Assembly: GCF_902506425.1 (NCBI RefSeq)
Contig: NZ_LR732469.1
Span: forward strand, 713,085-777,084
Direction of reading: 5' to 3'
DNA from: Novosphingobium sp. 9U
GTDB lineage: Bacteria > Pseudomonadota > Alphaproteobacteria > Sphingomonadales > Sphingomonadaceae
DNA length: 64,000 nucleotides
Below are positions 43,688 through 55,573 of this stretch, one piece after another. Each line of letters begins with the position of its first letter. Positions within the stretch are counted from its first letter, which is position 1. The notes beneath the pieces were generated by a model that saw nothing but the letters and a program-made list of their open reading frames with translations, was not told the origin of the DNA and did no database searches. The position numbers and the translations under genes are program-made.

Positions 43688-44647
43688 GTGAGCGCCGGCG
43701 AACTTGTCACCATCATCGATCCCATTCACCCCGCCGGCGTGGAGGCGCTGCTGGCGAGCGGTCATACGCTGATCCAGGGAGAGGGCTGGCGCAAGCATCC
43801 GCGACTGCCCGAGACGAGCGTGATCCTGATCCGCACCAGCCCGCTGGGTGAGGACATCTTCGGTTCGATGAGGAACCTCAAAGCCATCGTGAAGCATGGC
43901 GCCGGCGTGGACAACATCGCGATCCCGGCGGCCTCGGCCATGGGCGTGCAAGTCGCCAACACGCCCGGCGGCAACAACTCGACCGCGGTGGCTGAGGGCG
44001 CGGTGGCGCTGATGCTGGGGCTGCTGCGCCAAGTGAGCGAGATGGATGCCTTGGTGCGCGAGGACCGCTGGAGCGAACGCTGGGGCATCCGCCTGGCCGA
44101 CCTGACCGGCGCCAAGGTCGGCCTGATCGGCTTCGGCCGGATTGCCCGCTATGTCGCAAAGATCTGCGGCGCCGGTTTCGGAGCGGAGGTCGCCGCCTAC
44201 GATCCGATGGTGGCGGACGAAGAGGTGCGAGCCGCGGGAGTGGAGCCGATGCCGCTCGCCGAGATCCTTAAGCGCGACGTGATCTCGATCCACACGCCGC
44301 TGACGGAAGGCACGCGCAACCTGATCGGTGCGGCGGAACTGGCGCAGATGCATGCCAAGGCGATCATCGTGAACTGCTCACGCGGGGGGATCATCGACGA
44401 GGCGGCGCTGGTCGCCGCGCTGGAAGCGCGCAGCATCGGTGGCGCCGGGATCGATGTGTTCGATGCCGAGCCGCCGCCGGCCGACCACCCGCTGTTCCGC
44501 TTGCCAAACGTGCTGCTTTCCCCTCATGTCGCGGGCGTCACCGAAGCGGGCATGAAGGACATGGCGCTGCACTGCGCGCAGGTCATCGACATGATCCACC
44601 GCGGCGAGAGTCCGCCCACGCTGCTGAATGGCGACATGTTGCGCTGA
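43688..44647 (+). CDS. D-2-hydroxyacid dehydrogenase (NAD-dependent, phosphoglycerate-dehydrogenase-like)
   Basis: About 319 residues of the D-isomer 2-hydroxyacid dehydrogenase family. NAD loop VGLIGFGRIARYVAKI, catalytic Arg in IVNCSRGGIIDE, Glu in DVFDAEPPPADHP and His in VLLSPHVAGVTE. An early KHGAGVDNIAIPAA is also typical. GTG 43688 with GGGAGAG close upstream gives the expected N-terminus; ATG 43649 is in frame but lies upstream of the regulatory box. The substrate is unknown; a sugar-acid or hydroxypyruvate-type acid would suit the neighbouring lactonase. Confidence 0.92.
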   Translation: MSAGELVTIIDPIHPAGVEALLASGHTLIQGEGWRKHPRLPETSVILIRTSPLGEDIFGSMRNLKAIVKHGAGVDNIAIPAASAMGVQVANTPGGNNSTAVAEGAVALMLGLLRQVSEMDALVREDRWSERWGIRLADLTGAKVGLIGFGRIARYVAKICGAGFGAEVAAYDPMVADEEVRAAGVEPMPLAEILKRDVISIHTPLTEGTRNLIGAAELAQMHAKAIIVNCSRGGIIDEAALVAALEARSIGGAGIDVFDAEPPPADHPLFRLPNVLLSPHVAGVTEAGMKDMALHCAQVIDMIHRGESPPTLLNGDMLR

Positions 44648-44675
44648 ATTCGATCCGCTCCCGATCCAAAACCGA

Positions 44676-44705
44676 GCCTAAATGAACCTGGCGGTTCATT
44701 TAGGC
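44676..44705. promoter_or_regulatory. Perfect 30-bp palindrome, candidate TetR operator
   Basis: GCCTAAATGAACC and its exact reverse complement GGTTCATTTAGGC flank TGGC. There is no T-run, and the site sits about 86 nt before the tetR gene, just upstream of a possible -10 (TATCAT, 44711-44716). Size and symmetry fit a TetR-family operator, hence autoregulation. Confidence 0.7.
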
Positions 44706-44791
44706 CGTGCTATCATTCTCCTGTCAAACAAGCTGCGGGCACCGCTTGGCAAAGCGGTCGCACACGCTGGCGGGCACGGGAGACAAGGGTG

Positions 44792-45484
44792 ATGGCAAAG
44801 CCCGGATCGGATACGGCGCAGACCGAGGGCAGAGGAACGGGCGCAAAGCGAGGCGCATCCACACGTGCACGCGGGCGGCCAAGTACGGAGACAGCCGCCG
44901 CGATCGACCGCGCGATCCTGCAGACCGCGCGCGATCTGTTCTTCGAGCACGGCTACGAAAGCACCTCGATGGCGATGATCGTCAAGGCGGCCGGCGTCTC
45001 CAAGACCACGCTCTACGCACGCTACGCGGCCAAGGACGAACTGTTTCGCGCCTCGCTGAACCTCACCGTCAGCCGCATCCAGAATGGCCAGCTGAGCACC
45101 GGCAGGCGCGAGACACAGGACCTCGTCGGCGGTCTCGAGGCGTTCGGCCGGGATGCGATCATGATCAGCCGGCTGCCGCTCTGGACCAATTACGAGCGCA
45201 TGATCTTTGCCGAAGGGCAGCGCTTTCCCGAACTGGCGGAAGTCGTCTCGCAACGCATCGACACGGGAATTCAGACGGTCGTCACGTTCATCACCGAGGC
45301 AGCCCCGCGCGAGGGGATCGTCTGCGACGATCCGGACGGCATGGCGACCAACTACGTCATGGCACTGCGTGGCTATTACACCGCCGCCGTCCTCCGCGGC
45401 AGAGTGCCCACGATCGAAGAGTGCGACCATTTCGTCGGCAAGCTGGTGGCCATGTTGATCGCCGGCTGCACGCACAAGACCTGA
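44792..45484 (+). CDS. TetR family transcriptional regulator
   Basis: About 230 residues. After a basic, probably disordered 30-residue N-terminus comes the TetR helix-turn-helix: AILQTARDLFFEHGYESTSM, then MIVKAAGVSKTTLYARYAAKDELF. The C-terminal ligand domain includes a TetR_C-like LPLWTNYERMIFAEGQRFPEL, as in AcrR-type regulators. ATG 44792 (or GTG 44789). No efflux pump or enzyme gene is adjacent apart from the upstream dehydrogenase and the downstream glycogen operon, so targets other than itself are unknown. Confidence 0.92.
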   Translation: MAKPGSDTAQTEGRGTGAKRGASTRARGRPSTETAAAIDRAILQTARDLFFEHGYESTSMAMIVKAAGVSKTTLYARYAAKDELFRASLNLTVSRIQNGQLSTGRRETQDLVGGLEAFGRDAIMISRLPLWTNYERMIFAEGQRFPELAEVVSQRIDTGIQTVVTFITEAAPREGIVCDDPDGMATNYVMALRGYYTAAVLRGRVPTIEECDHFVGKLVAMLIAGCTHKT

Positions 45485-45638
45485 GGCATCGACGGTTCGT
45501 TAGGGATTTTTCCCGCAGGAGCGTACGAACCTGCTTGCCGCCTTCGCAACTGCGGCATAGCCAAGGTGGAGGGATCAAGGGTGAACGAAGCGGCAGCATA
45601 GCCGCCTGGCAGGTGTCGTCCGTCGCAAGGCTGGGGCC

Positions 45639-48082
<2,444 letters not shown>

Positions 48083-48086
<4 letters not shown>

Positions 48087-50263
48087 AGCCACCGCAGAGC
48101 GCCTTGGATGCGCTGCTCGAAGGGACGCATACCGATCCCTTCTCGCTCCTGGGCGTTCACGAGGGACCTGCCGGCACGATGCTGCGTGCGATCCTGCCCG
48201 GCGCCGAGGAGGCGGAGGCGTTCACGCTGGATGGCGCGGCGCTCGGTCCGCTCGAGCGCATCGACCCGCGTGGGCTGTTCGAAGGGCGGTACCTGGGTGA
48301 GCGGCAGCCGATCCGCTATCGCTGCAATGCCGGTGGCACCGACTGGCTGATCACCGATCCGTACAGCTTCGGGCCGGTGCTGGGCCCGCTCGACGACCTG
48401 CTGATTGCGCAGGGTACGCACTACCGCCTGTTCGACAAGCTGGGCGCACACCTGATCGAGCACGAGGGCGCTTACGGCGTCCACTTCGCGGTCTGGGCAC
48501 CCAACGCCCGCCAGGTGAGCCTGGTCGGCGACTTCAACGACTGGGATCCAAAGCGCAATCCGATGCGCCGCCGCACCGACATCGGCGTGTGGGAGATCTT
48601 CATCCCCGACATCGGAGAATATCGCGCCTACAAGTTCCACGTCGTCGCCGCAGACGGCGCGGTGCAGCCGCTCAAGGCCGACCCTTTCGCTTTCGCAAGC
48701 GAACTGCGCCCCGCCACCGCCTCGATCACCGCGCAGCCGGCCAAGACCGGGCTTGACGGTCAGGAGTGGGGCGATGCGGCGCATCGCAATCACTGGGCAT
48801 CGGTAGACCCCAGGCGTGTGCCGATCTCGATATACGAGGTGCATGCAGGCTCGTGGCAGCGCGATCGCTTCAACTGGTTCCTGAACTGGGACGAGATGGC
48901 CGACCGGCTGATCCCCTATGTCGTCGACATGGGCTTTACCCATATCCAGTTCTTGCCGATCTCCGAGCATCCTTACGATCCCTCTTGGGGCTATCAGACC
49001 ACGGGCCTATTCGCGCCGTCCGCCCGTTTTGGCGATCCGGCCGGGTTTGCCCGCTTCGTCGACGGCGCGCATCGGGCAGGCCTGGGCGTGCTGGTGGACT
49101 GGGTGCCCGCGCACTTCCCGACCGACCAGCATGGCCTCGTCCGCTTCGACGGCACTGCTCTGTACGAGCACGAAGACCCCAAGCTCGGCTTCCATCCCGA
49201 CTGGAACACGCTGATCTACAACTTCGGCCGGCGCGAGGTGCAAAGCTTCCTCGTCAACAACGCGCTGTTCTGGGCCGAGCGCTACCATGTCGATGGCCTG
49301 CGCGTGGATGCCGTCGCCTCGATGCTGTACCGCGACTACTCGCGCAAAAGCGGCGAATGGATCCCCAACAAGGAGGGCGGGCGCGAGAACTGGGAGGCAG
49401 TGGAGTTCCTGCGCGCCGTCAACCGCGCCGTCTACGGCACCCACCCCGGCTTCATCACCATCGCCGAGGAATCGACTGCCTGGCCCGGCGTCACCGCGCC
49501 CGCGCACGAGGAGGCACCGCGCACCAACCTGGGCTTCGGGTTCAAGTGGAACATGGGCTTCATGCACGACACGCTGCGCTACATGGGCCGCGACCCGGTG
49601 CACCGCCGCTACCACCATGACGACATCACCTTCGGCCTCGTCTACGCCTACAACGAGAACTTCGTCCTGCCGCTCAGCCATGACGAGGTGGTCCACGGGA
49701 AAGGCTCGCTGCTCAACAAGATGGCGGGCGACGATTGGCAGAAGTTCGCGAACCTTCGTGCTTACTACGCGTTCATGTGGGGTTATCCGGGCAAGAAGCT
49801 GCTGTTCATGGGGCAGGAGTTCGCCCAGCGCCGCGAATGGAGCGAAGACCGTGCGCTCGATTGGGAACTGCGAGACTCAGCACCGCACGAAGGCATGCGC
49901 AACCTCGTGCGTGATCTCAACCGTCTCTATCGCGAGAAGCCGGCGCTCCACGCGCGCGATTGCGAGAGCGACGGGTTCGAGTGGCTGGTGGCCGACGACA
50001 GCGAGAACTCGGTCTTTGCCTGGTTGCGCAAGGCGCCGCATGGCCCCGCGATCGCAGTGGTCAGCAACATGACGCCCGCCCTGCGTACCAAATACCGGTT
50101 GAAGCTGCCGTGGGATGGCCACTGGCGCGAGATAATGAACACCGACTCCCCCTACTATGCGGGCAGCGGCGTTGGAAACCTCGGACGGGTCGAGGCCAAG
50201 GGCGGGGTCGCCGAGATCACTCTCCCGCCGCTGGCCACGGTGATGTTCGAATACGTGGGCTGA
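48083..50263 (+). CDS. glgB: 1,4-alpha-glucan branching enzyme
   Basis: GlgB makes alpha-1,6 branches in glycogen. About 726 residues: an N-terminal carbohydrate-binding module (DPFSLLGVHEG), a second CBM48 (GVHFAVWAPNARQVSLVGDFNDW), and the GH13 barrel. Barrel motifs: WVPAHFPTD, nucleophile Asp in GLRVDAVASMLYRDYSRK, acid Glu in ITIAEESTAWPGV, and PLSHDEVVHGKGSLL. GTG 48083 shares GTGA with the glgP stop, giving tight coupling. Confidence 0.96.
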
Positions 50264-50278
50264 GCAGGAGAGCCGAGG

Positions 50279-51556
50279 ATGATTACCGGATCGGGGAACA
50301 GACCCTCAGGCCAGCCCCTTGCGCGTGACGCGATGGCCTATGTCCTTGCCGGCGGACGCGGCAGCCGTCTGCACGAGCTGACAGACACGCGCGCCAAGCC
50401 TGCGGTCTACTTCGGCGGTAAGGCGCGCATCATCGACTTCGCGCTGTCCAACGCGATCAACTCGGGCATCCGCCGCATCGGCGTCGCTACCCAGTACAAG
50501 GCGCATTCGCTGATCCGCCACATGCAGCGCGCCTGGAACTTCATGCGTCCCGAGCGCAATGAGAGCTTCGACATCCTGCCCGCCAGCCAGCGCGTGTCCG
50601 AGCATCAGTGGTATGAAGGCACTGCAGACGCCGTCTACCAGAACATCGACATCATCGAGGCGCACGCGCCCAGGTACATGGTCATCCTGGCAGGCGACCA
50701 CATCTACAAGATGGACTACGAGCTGATGCTGCGCCAGCACGTGGACTCGGGCGCCGATGTGACGGTGGGTTGCCTGGTGGTCCCGCGCATGGACGCGACC
50801 GGCTTTGGCGTCATGCATGTCGACGAGGACGACCGGATCACCGCTTTCGTCGAGAAGCCGGCCGACCCTCCGGGCATCCCCGCCCAACCAGACATGGCGC
50901 TCGCCTCCATGGGCATCTATGTGTTCGACACAGGCTTCCTGTTCGACCAGCTGCGCCGTGATGCTGCCGATCCCAGTTCCAAGCGCGATTTCGGCGGCGA
51001 CATCATCCCCTACCTCGTCAAGCACGGCAAGGCGCAGGCGCACCGCTTCACGGCCAGCTGCATCCGCGCCTCGGGCGAGATGGAGGAGTATTGGCGCGAC
51101 GTCGGCACCGTGGATGCCTACTTCGACGCCAACCTCGACCTGACCGACACGGTCCCCAAGCTCGACCTCTACGATCGGGAGTGGCCGATCTGGTCCGACG
51201 CGGTGGTCGCCGCCCCGGCCAAGTTCGTCCACGACGAGGAAGGGCGGCGCGGCAATGCGATCTGCTCGCTGGTGTCCAACGATTGCATCGTCTCGGGCGC
51301 CACCGCGACGCGTTCGCTGCTGATGACCGGCGTCAAGATGGGCAGCTTCTCGGCCGTGAGCGAAGGGGTGATCCTGCCTTACTGCAACATCGGCCGCGGC
51401 GCCCGGCTGAAGCGCGTGATCATCGATTCGGGCGTGCGCATCCCCGAAGGCCTCGTCGTCGGCGAAGATCCCGAGTTGGATGCGCAGCGGTTTCGCCGTA
51501 GCAGCAACGGCGTATGCCTGATCACAAAGCCCATGATCGAACGCCTGATCAACTGA
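50279..51556 (+). CDS. glgC: Glucose-1-phosphate adenylyltransferase
   Basis: GlgC makes ADP-glucose from ATP and glucose 1-phosphate, the committed and allosterically controlled step of glycogen synthesis. The 425-residue protein has [28 protein letters not shown] (split here: nucleotide loop AGGRGSRL, activator-region KPAVYFGGK), YKMDYELM, and [11 protein letters not shown]-terminal left-handed beta helix includes [11 protein letters not shown] and [18 protein letters not shown] precedes the start. Only 2 nt separate it from glgA. Confidence 0.97.
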   Translation: MITGSGNRPSGQPLARDAMAYVLAGGRGSRLHELTDTRAKPAVYFGGKARIIDFALSNAINSGIRRIGVATQYKAHSLIRHMQRAWNFMRPERNESFDILPASQRVSEHQWYEGTADAVYQNIDIIEAHAPRYMVILAGDHIYKMDYELMLRQHVDSGADVTVGCLVVPRMDATGFGVMHVDEDDRITAFVEKPADPPGIPAQPDMALASMGIYVFDTGFLFDQLRRDAADPSSKRDFGGDIIPYLVKHGKAQAHRFTASCIRASGEMEEYWRDVGTVDAYFDANLDLTDTVPKLDLYDREWPIWSDAVVAAPAKFVHDEEGRRGNAICSLVSNDCIVSGATATRSLLMTGVKMGSFSAVSEGVILPYCNIGRGARLKRVIIDSGVRIPEGLVVGEDPELDAQRFRRSSNGVCLITKPMIERLIN

Positions 51557-51558
51557 CG

Positions 51559-53034
51559 ATGCCGCTACGGGTTCTGTCGGTTACCTCCGAGGCGGTTCCG
51601 TTCGTCAAGACCGGCGGCCTCGCCGACGTTGCGGGCGCGCTGCCTGCGGCGGTCGCGCCGCACGGGGTAGAGGTGACGACGCTGCTGCCGGGCTATCCCA
51701 CGGTTCTTGCCAGGCTCGGCCGCAAGCGCGTGGTGCATGTCTGGGAGAGCCTTCTGGGCGAGCCCGCGCGGCTGCTCGCCGGCATGTTAGGTGACGCGCC
51801 GCTGGTGGTCCTCGATGCGCCCGGACTGTTCGCGCGCGAGGGCAGCCCCTACCTCGATCCCGCCGGACGCGACTGGGCCGACAATTGGCATCGCTTCGCC
51901 GCACTCAGCCGCGCTGCCGCCGATATCGCGGGAGGCGCCATGGTCGTGCGGGGCAAGCGCCGCCACTATGACGTGCTCCACGCACATGACTGGCAGGCGG
52001 CGATGGCGCCCGCCTACCTGCACTTCGGCATGACGCCCGAGGCGCCGATCGTGCCCTCAGTGGTGACGATCCACAACATGGCGTTTCAAGGTTGGCAGGG
52101 CGCCGAGGTCTTCCCGCGCCTCGGCCTGCCGCGCGACGCCTGGTCGGTCGACGGTGTCGAGTACCACGGTGGCGTCAGCATGCTGAAGGCAGGTCTCGTC
52201 ACCGCCAGCGCGATTACCACCGTCAGCCCGACCTATGCGCAGGAAATCCGCACGGGTGAGTTCGGAATGGGCCTGGAAGGCCTGGTTGTCGCGCGAGGAC
52301 GCGATGTCTCTGGCATCCTCAACGGCATCGACGGCGCAGTCTGGAACCCGGAGAGTGACCCGCTGCTCGCCAAGCGCTTCACCGCGCGCGCGCTCGGCCG
52401 ACGCGTCGCGAACAAGCGTGCGCTTGAAGCCGAGTTCGGGCTGGAGCCCGGCGCGGGGCCTCGTGCGGGCGGTCCGATCTTCGTCGTCATCAGCCGGCTG
52501 ACCTGGCAGAAGGGCATGGACGTGCTGATCGAGGCGGTCGACCACCTCGTCGGCCTGGGCGGGCGGCTGGCGCTGCTGGGTTCCGGCGAGCCGGAGGTCG
52601 AGGCCGGCTTCCACGCCGCCGCCGCGCGACATCCGGGCCGTGTCGCCGTACGGATCGGTTATGACGAGGCGCTGTCGCACCGCATGCAGGGCGGCGGCGA
52701 CGCGATCCTGATCCCCTCGCGCTTCGAACCTTGCGGGCTGACCCAGCTTTATGGCCTGGCCTATGGCTGCGTACCGGTGGTGGCGCGCACCGGCGGGCTT
52801 GCCGACACCGTGATCGACGCCAACCCTGCCGCGCTTGCTGCCGGTGTCGCGACCGGTGTGCAGCACGGCGCGGTGTCCTACGCCAGCCTCTCGGCCGCAC
52901 TGACCCGCACGGTGGCACTCTACGATCGACCCGAGGAATGGCTGCGGCTGCAGCGCAACGGCATGGCCTGCGACTTCTCGTGGGGTGCGAGCGGCAAGGC
53001 CTACGCCGAGTTGTACCGCTCGTTGCTGCAGTGA
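51559..53034 (+). CDS. glgA: Glycogen synthase (ADP-glucose, GT5)
   Basis: GlgA extends alpha-1,4-glucan from ADP-glucose. About 491 residues of the GT5 family with the substrate loop FVKTGGLADVAGALP, HAHDWQAAMAPAYL, NGIDGAVWNPESDP, SRLTWQKGMD, and the C-terminal SRFEPCGLTQLYGLAYGCVP with its catalytic Glu. It begins 2 nt after glgC and its stop overlaps glgX. Confidence 0.97.
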   Translation: MPLRVLSVTSEAVPFVKTGGLADVAGALPAAVAPHGVEVTTLLPGYPTVLARLGRKRVVHVWESLLGEPARLLAGMLGDAPLVVLDAPGLFAREGSPYLDPAGRDWADNWHRFAALSRAAADIAGGAMVVRGKRRHYDVLHAHDWQAAMAPAYLHFGMTPEAPIVPSVVTIHNMAFQGWQGAEVFPRLGLPRDAWSVDGVEYHGGVSMLKAGLVTASAITTVSPTYAQEIRTGEFGMGLEGLVVARGRDVSGILNGIDGAVWNPESDPLLAKRFTARALGRRVANKRALEAEFGLEPGAGPRAGGPIFVVISRLTWQKGMDVLIEAVDHLVGLGGRLALLGSGEPEVEAGFHAAAARHPGRVAVRIGYDEALSHRMQGGGDAILIPSRFEPCGLTQLYGLAYGCVPVVARTGGLADTVIDANPAALAAGVATGVQHGAVSYASLSAALTRTVALYDRPEEWLRLQRNGMACDFSWGASGKAYAELYRSLLQ

Positions 53035-54869
53035 AGCAGCCTGAGTCGCGGGTATTTGCCGGCAGGCCCATCTGCCAAGCTCAGGACAAGCCTCGACAAG
53101 GGTGCCGCCTCGGCGCTCGGGTTGAGCGAGGCACCACCCACTTCGCTGTCCGCGCGCCGCTTGCTCACCAGGTCTCGCTCTGCCTTTTCAAAGCGCAGCG
53201 CGAGACTCGCCATGTCATGCAGCGCGAAGGCGACGACTGGTACCTCGCCCTCGATGGCGACCTGTCCGGCACTTGCTACGGCTACCGCGCCGAGGGTGTG
53301 TGGGCACCCGAACGTGGCCACTGGTTTGATCCTGCCAAGCTGCTCGTCGATCCTTACGCGCAAGAACTCGATCGCGCCTTCGTTCAACACCCCCGATTGG
53401 CGCAGTTCGGCAGCGACACGTCCGACATCGTCCCACGAGCCGTTGTCCCGGCTTGCGCCGTCTCGGCGCCGGTGCGCTCTCCGCTGCCGGTGCGCGGTGG
53501 CCTGATTTACGAGCTCAACGTCGGCGCCTTCACCATGCTCCACCCCGACGTGCCCGAAGAGCTGCGCGGCACGGTAGCAGCACTGGCGCACCCGGCGGTG
53601 CTGGCCCACTTTCGCAAGCTGCACGTCGCGGCGGTGGAGCTGATGCCCATCGTCGCCTGGATCGACGAGCGCCACTTGCCGCCGCTGGGCTTGCGCAATG
53701 CCTGGGGTTACAATGCGGTGGCACCGATGGCGCTCGACCCGCGCCTGTGCCCGGGCGGCGTCGCCGAACTGCGCGACACGGTGGCCACGCTGCAGGCCAA
53801 GGGCGTGGCCGTCATCCTCGACCTGGTGTTCAACCACACCGGCGAGAGCGACGTGCATGGCGGCGTGCTGTCACTGCGCGGGCTGGACAATGCCGCATAC
53901 GCCCGCGCGCCCGACGGCACGCTGATCAACGATACCGGCACCGGTAATACGCTCGACTTCGCGAACCCGGCGGTGCGACGCCTGACCCTCGACAGCTTGC
54001 GCCACTTCGTCTCGGCGTGCGGCGTGGATGGGTTCCGCTTCGACCTGGCGCCGGTGCTCGCGCGCGGGCCCGGGTTCTCGGCGCAAGCGCCGATCTTTGC
54101 CGAGATCGCCGCCGATCCGCTCCTGGCCGACCGGGTGATGATCGCCGAGCCATGGGACACCGGGCCCGGCGGCTATCAGCTCGGCGCGTTCCCTGCAAAC
54201 TGGCTGGAGTGGAACGATCGCTTCCGCGACGATGTGCGCCGGTTCTGGCGCGGCGACGGCACGATCGGCACGCTGGCGACGCGGCTGGCGGGCTCGTCCG
54301 ACCTGTTCGGCGCCGATTGCCGCTCGATCAACTTCGTCGCCGCGCACGACGGCTTCACGCTGGCCGATACGCTCGCTTATGCCCAGCGCCACAACTGGGC
54401 CAACGGCGAGGAGAACCGGGATGGTCACGGCGACAACCACTCCTGGAACAACGGCGTGGAGGGTCCGAGCGACGATCAGCAGATCATCGATGCCCGGCGC
54501 GCTTTCGCAAAGGCCATGCTGGGTACACTGTTCGCTTCTACAGGGACGATCATGCTCACTGCGGGGGATGAGTTCGGGCGCTCGCAAGGGGGCAACAACA
54601 ATGCCTACGCGCAGGACAACCCGCTGACCTGGGTCGACTGGCAGGCGCGCGACCTCGATTTGGAAGACTATGTCGCTGCGCTGGCGCGCTGGCGGGCGGA
54701 GCGCAGCGGTACCTTCATGCAGTTGCCCGAGGGCGAGTGGCTCGGTCGGCATGGGCCTATGACGGTGGCCGAGTGGGACGTGCCGGGCGCAGGATACCTA
54801 GCGTTCCGGTCCGAGCCGTACGGCTTCACGATCGACCGCGATGCGCCGCGCGTAACTGTGGCGGGGTAG
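53031..54869 (+). CDS. glgX: Glycogen debranching enzyme (isoamylase type)
   Basis: GlgX hydrolyses alpha-1,6 branch points of limit dextrins left by the phosphorylase. About 612 residues: an N-terminal CBM48-like domain (GTTHFAVRAPLAHQVSLCLF) then a GH13_11 barrel with YNAVAPMALDP, LDLVFNHTGESD, nucleophile Asp in GFRFDLAPVLARG, acid Glu in MIAEPWDTGPGGYQ and FVAAHDGFTLADTL. The C-terminal beta domain is brief. GTG 53031 shares GTGA with the glgA stop; the longer frame back to 52731 lies inside glgA. Somewhat shorter than E. coli GlgX (657). Confidence 0.94.
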   Translation: MKQPESRVFAGRPICQAQDKPRQGCRLGARVERGTTHFAVRAPLAHQVSLCLFKAQRETRHVMQREGDDWYLALDGDLSGTCYGYRAEGVWAPERGHWFDPAKLLVDPYAQELDRAFVQHPRLAQFGSDTSDIVPRAVVPACAVSAPVRSPLPVRGGLIYELNVGAFTMLHPDVPEELRGTVAALAHPAVLAHFRKLHVAAVELMPIVAWIDERHLPPLGLRNAWGYNAVAPMALDPRLCPGGVAELRDTVATLQAKGVAVILDLVFNHTGESDVHGGVLSLRGLDNAAYARAPDGTLINDTGTGNTLDFANPAVRRLTLDSLRHFVSACGVDGFRFDLAPVLARGPGFSAQAPIFAEIAADPLLADRVMIAEPWDTGPGGYQLGAFPANWLEWNDRFRDDVRRFWRGDGTIGTLATRLAGSSDLFGADCRSINFVAAHDGFTLADTLAYAQRHNWANGEENRDGHGDNHSWNNGVEGPSDDQQIIDARRAFAKAMLGTLFASTGTIMLTAGDEFGRSQGGNNNAYAQDNPLTWVDWQARDLDLEDYVAALARWRAERSGTFMQLPEGEWLGRHGPMTVAEWDVPGAGYLAFRSEPYGFTIDRDAPRVTVAG

Positions 54870-55074
54870 GGCCAACCGCACCCGCAGCTGGCATGCTTTA
54901 AAAAGCTCAGCATAGGCGGTGTTGGGGCAGGGCGCTGAGTAATGAAGAGAGATGACGCTTCGAACCCGTCGCGGTTTACTCCCACACCGCCAGCTCTGAG
55001 CTTGTCGAAGCCCGCGAGCTGCCGGTGCCTCAAACCCAAGTGACAGCCCCCCACCCGCTCGCTATGCGCATCGC

Positions 55075-55482
55075 ATGAAGGTCCTGCGCCAGACCCTGCT
55101 CCAGCACCGCGGCCTTGCGCTGTGGCTGGTGGCGCTCGCGCTGGCGATGAAGGCGCTGGTGCCCAGCGGCTTCATGATCGAGGCACAAAGCCAGGCGATC
55201 ACCATTGCGATCTGCGGCGACGCGACGGGCGCACACCTGACCCGGCAAATCGTCGTGCCTCAGCGCGAGACGCCGCAGGAGCGCGCCGCGCAGCACACGA
55301 AGAGCGCGGCCTGCCCGTTCAGCGCACTCGACATGGCCGGCACGCCGGGTGCCGATCCGGTGCTGCTCGGCCTCGCCCTCGCTTTCATCCTGGCCATCGG
55401 TCTCGCGCCGCGCGCCGCCCCCCGCCTGATCGAGCGCGCATACCTGCGCCCGCCCTTGCGCGGACCACCACTGCAAGCCTGA
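55075..55482 (+). CDS. DUF2946 family protein
   Basis: A 135-residue protein with an N-terminal membrane helix (LALWLVALALAMKALVPSGFM) and a second near residue 100. A Cys in ITIAICGDATG and a second in SAACPFSAL lie in the segment between them. The ALKxLVPxGxM opening and the late Cys are typical of DUF2946 proteins, which often accompany TonB receptors or copper-handling genes. It starts 91 nt before the TonB receptor and probably shares a transcript. Function inferred only from context. Confidence 0.8.
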   Translation: MKVLRQTLLQHRGLALWLVALALAMKALVPSGFMIEAQSQAITIAICGDATGAHLTRQIVVPQRETPQERAAQHTKSAACPFSALDMAGTPGADPVLLGLALAFILAIGLAPRAAPRLIERAYLRPPLRGPPLQA

Positions 55483-55573
55483 ACCCTGCGACGCTCCCTG
55501 CCGGAGCCAATTGCTTAACCCACGTCAAGTGCCGCGCACTTTCGCGCGCGCGGACGGTTCAGGATCTTCGACC

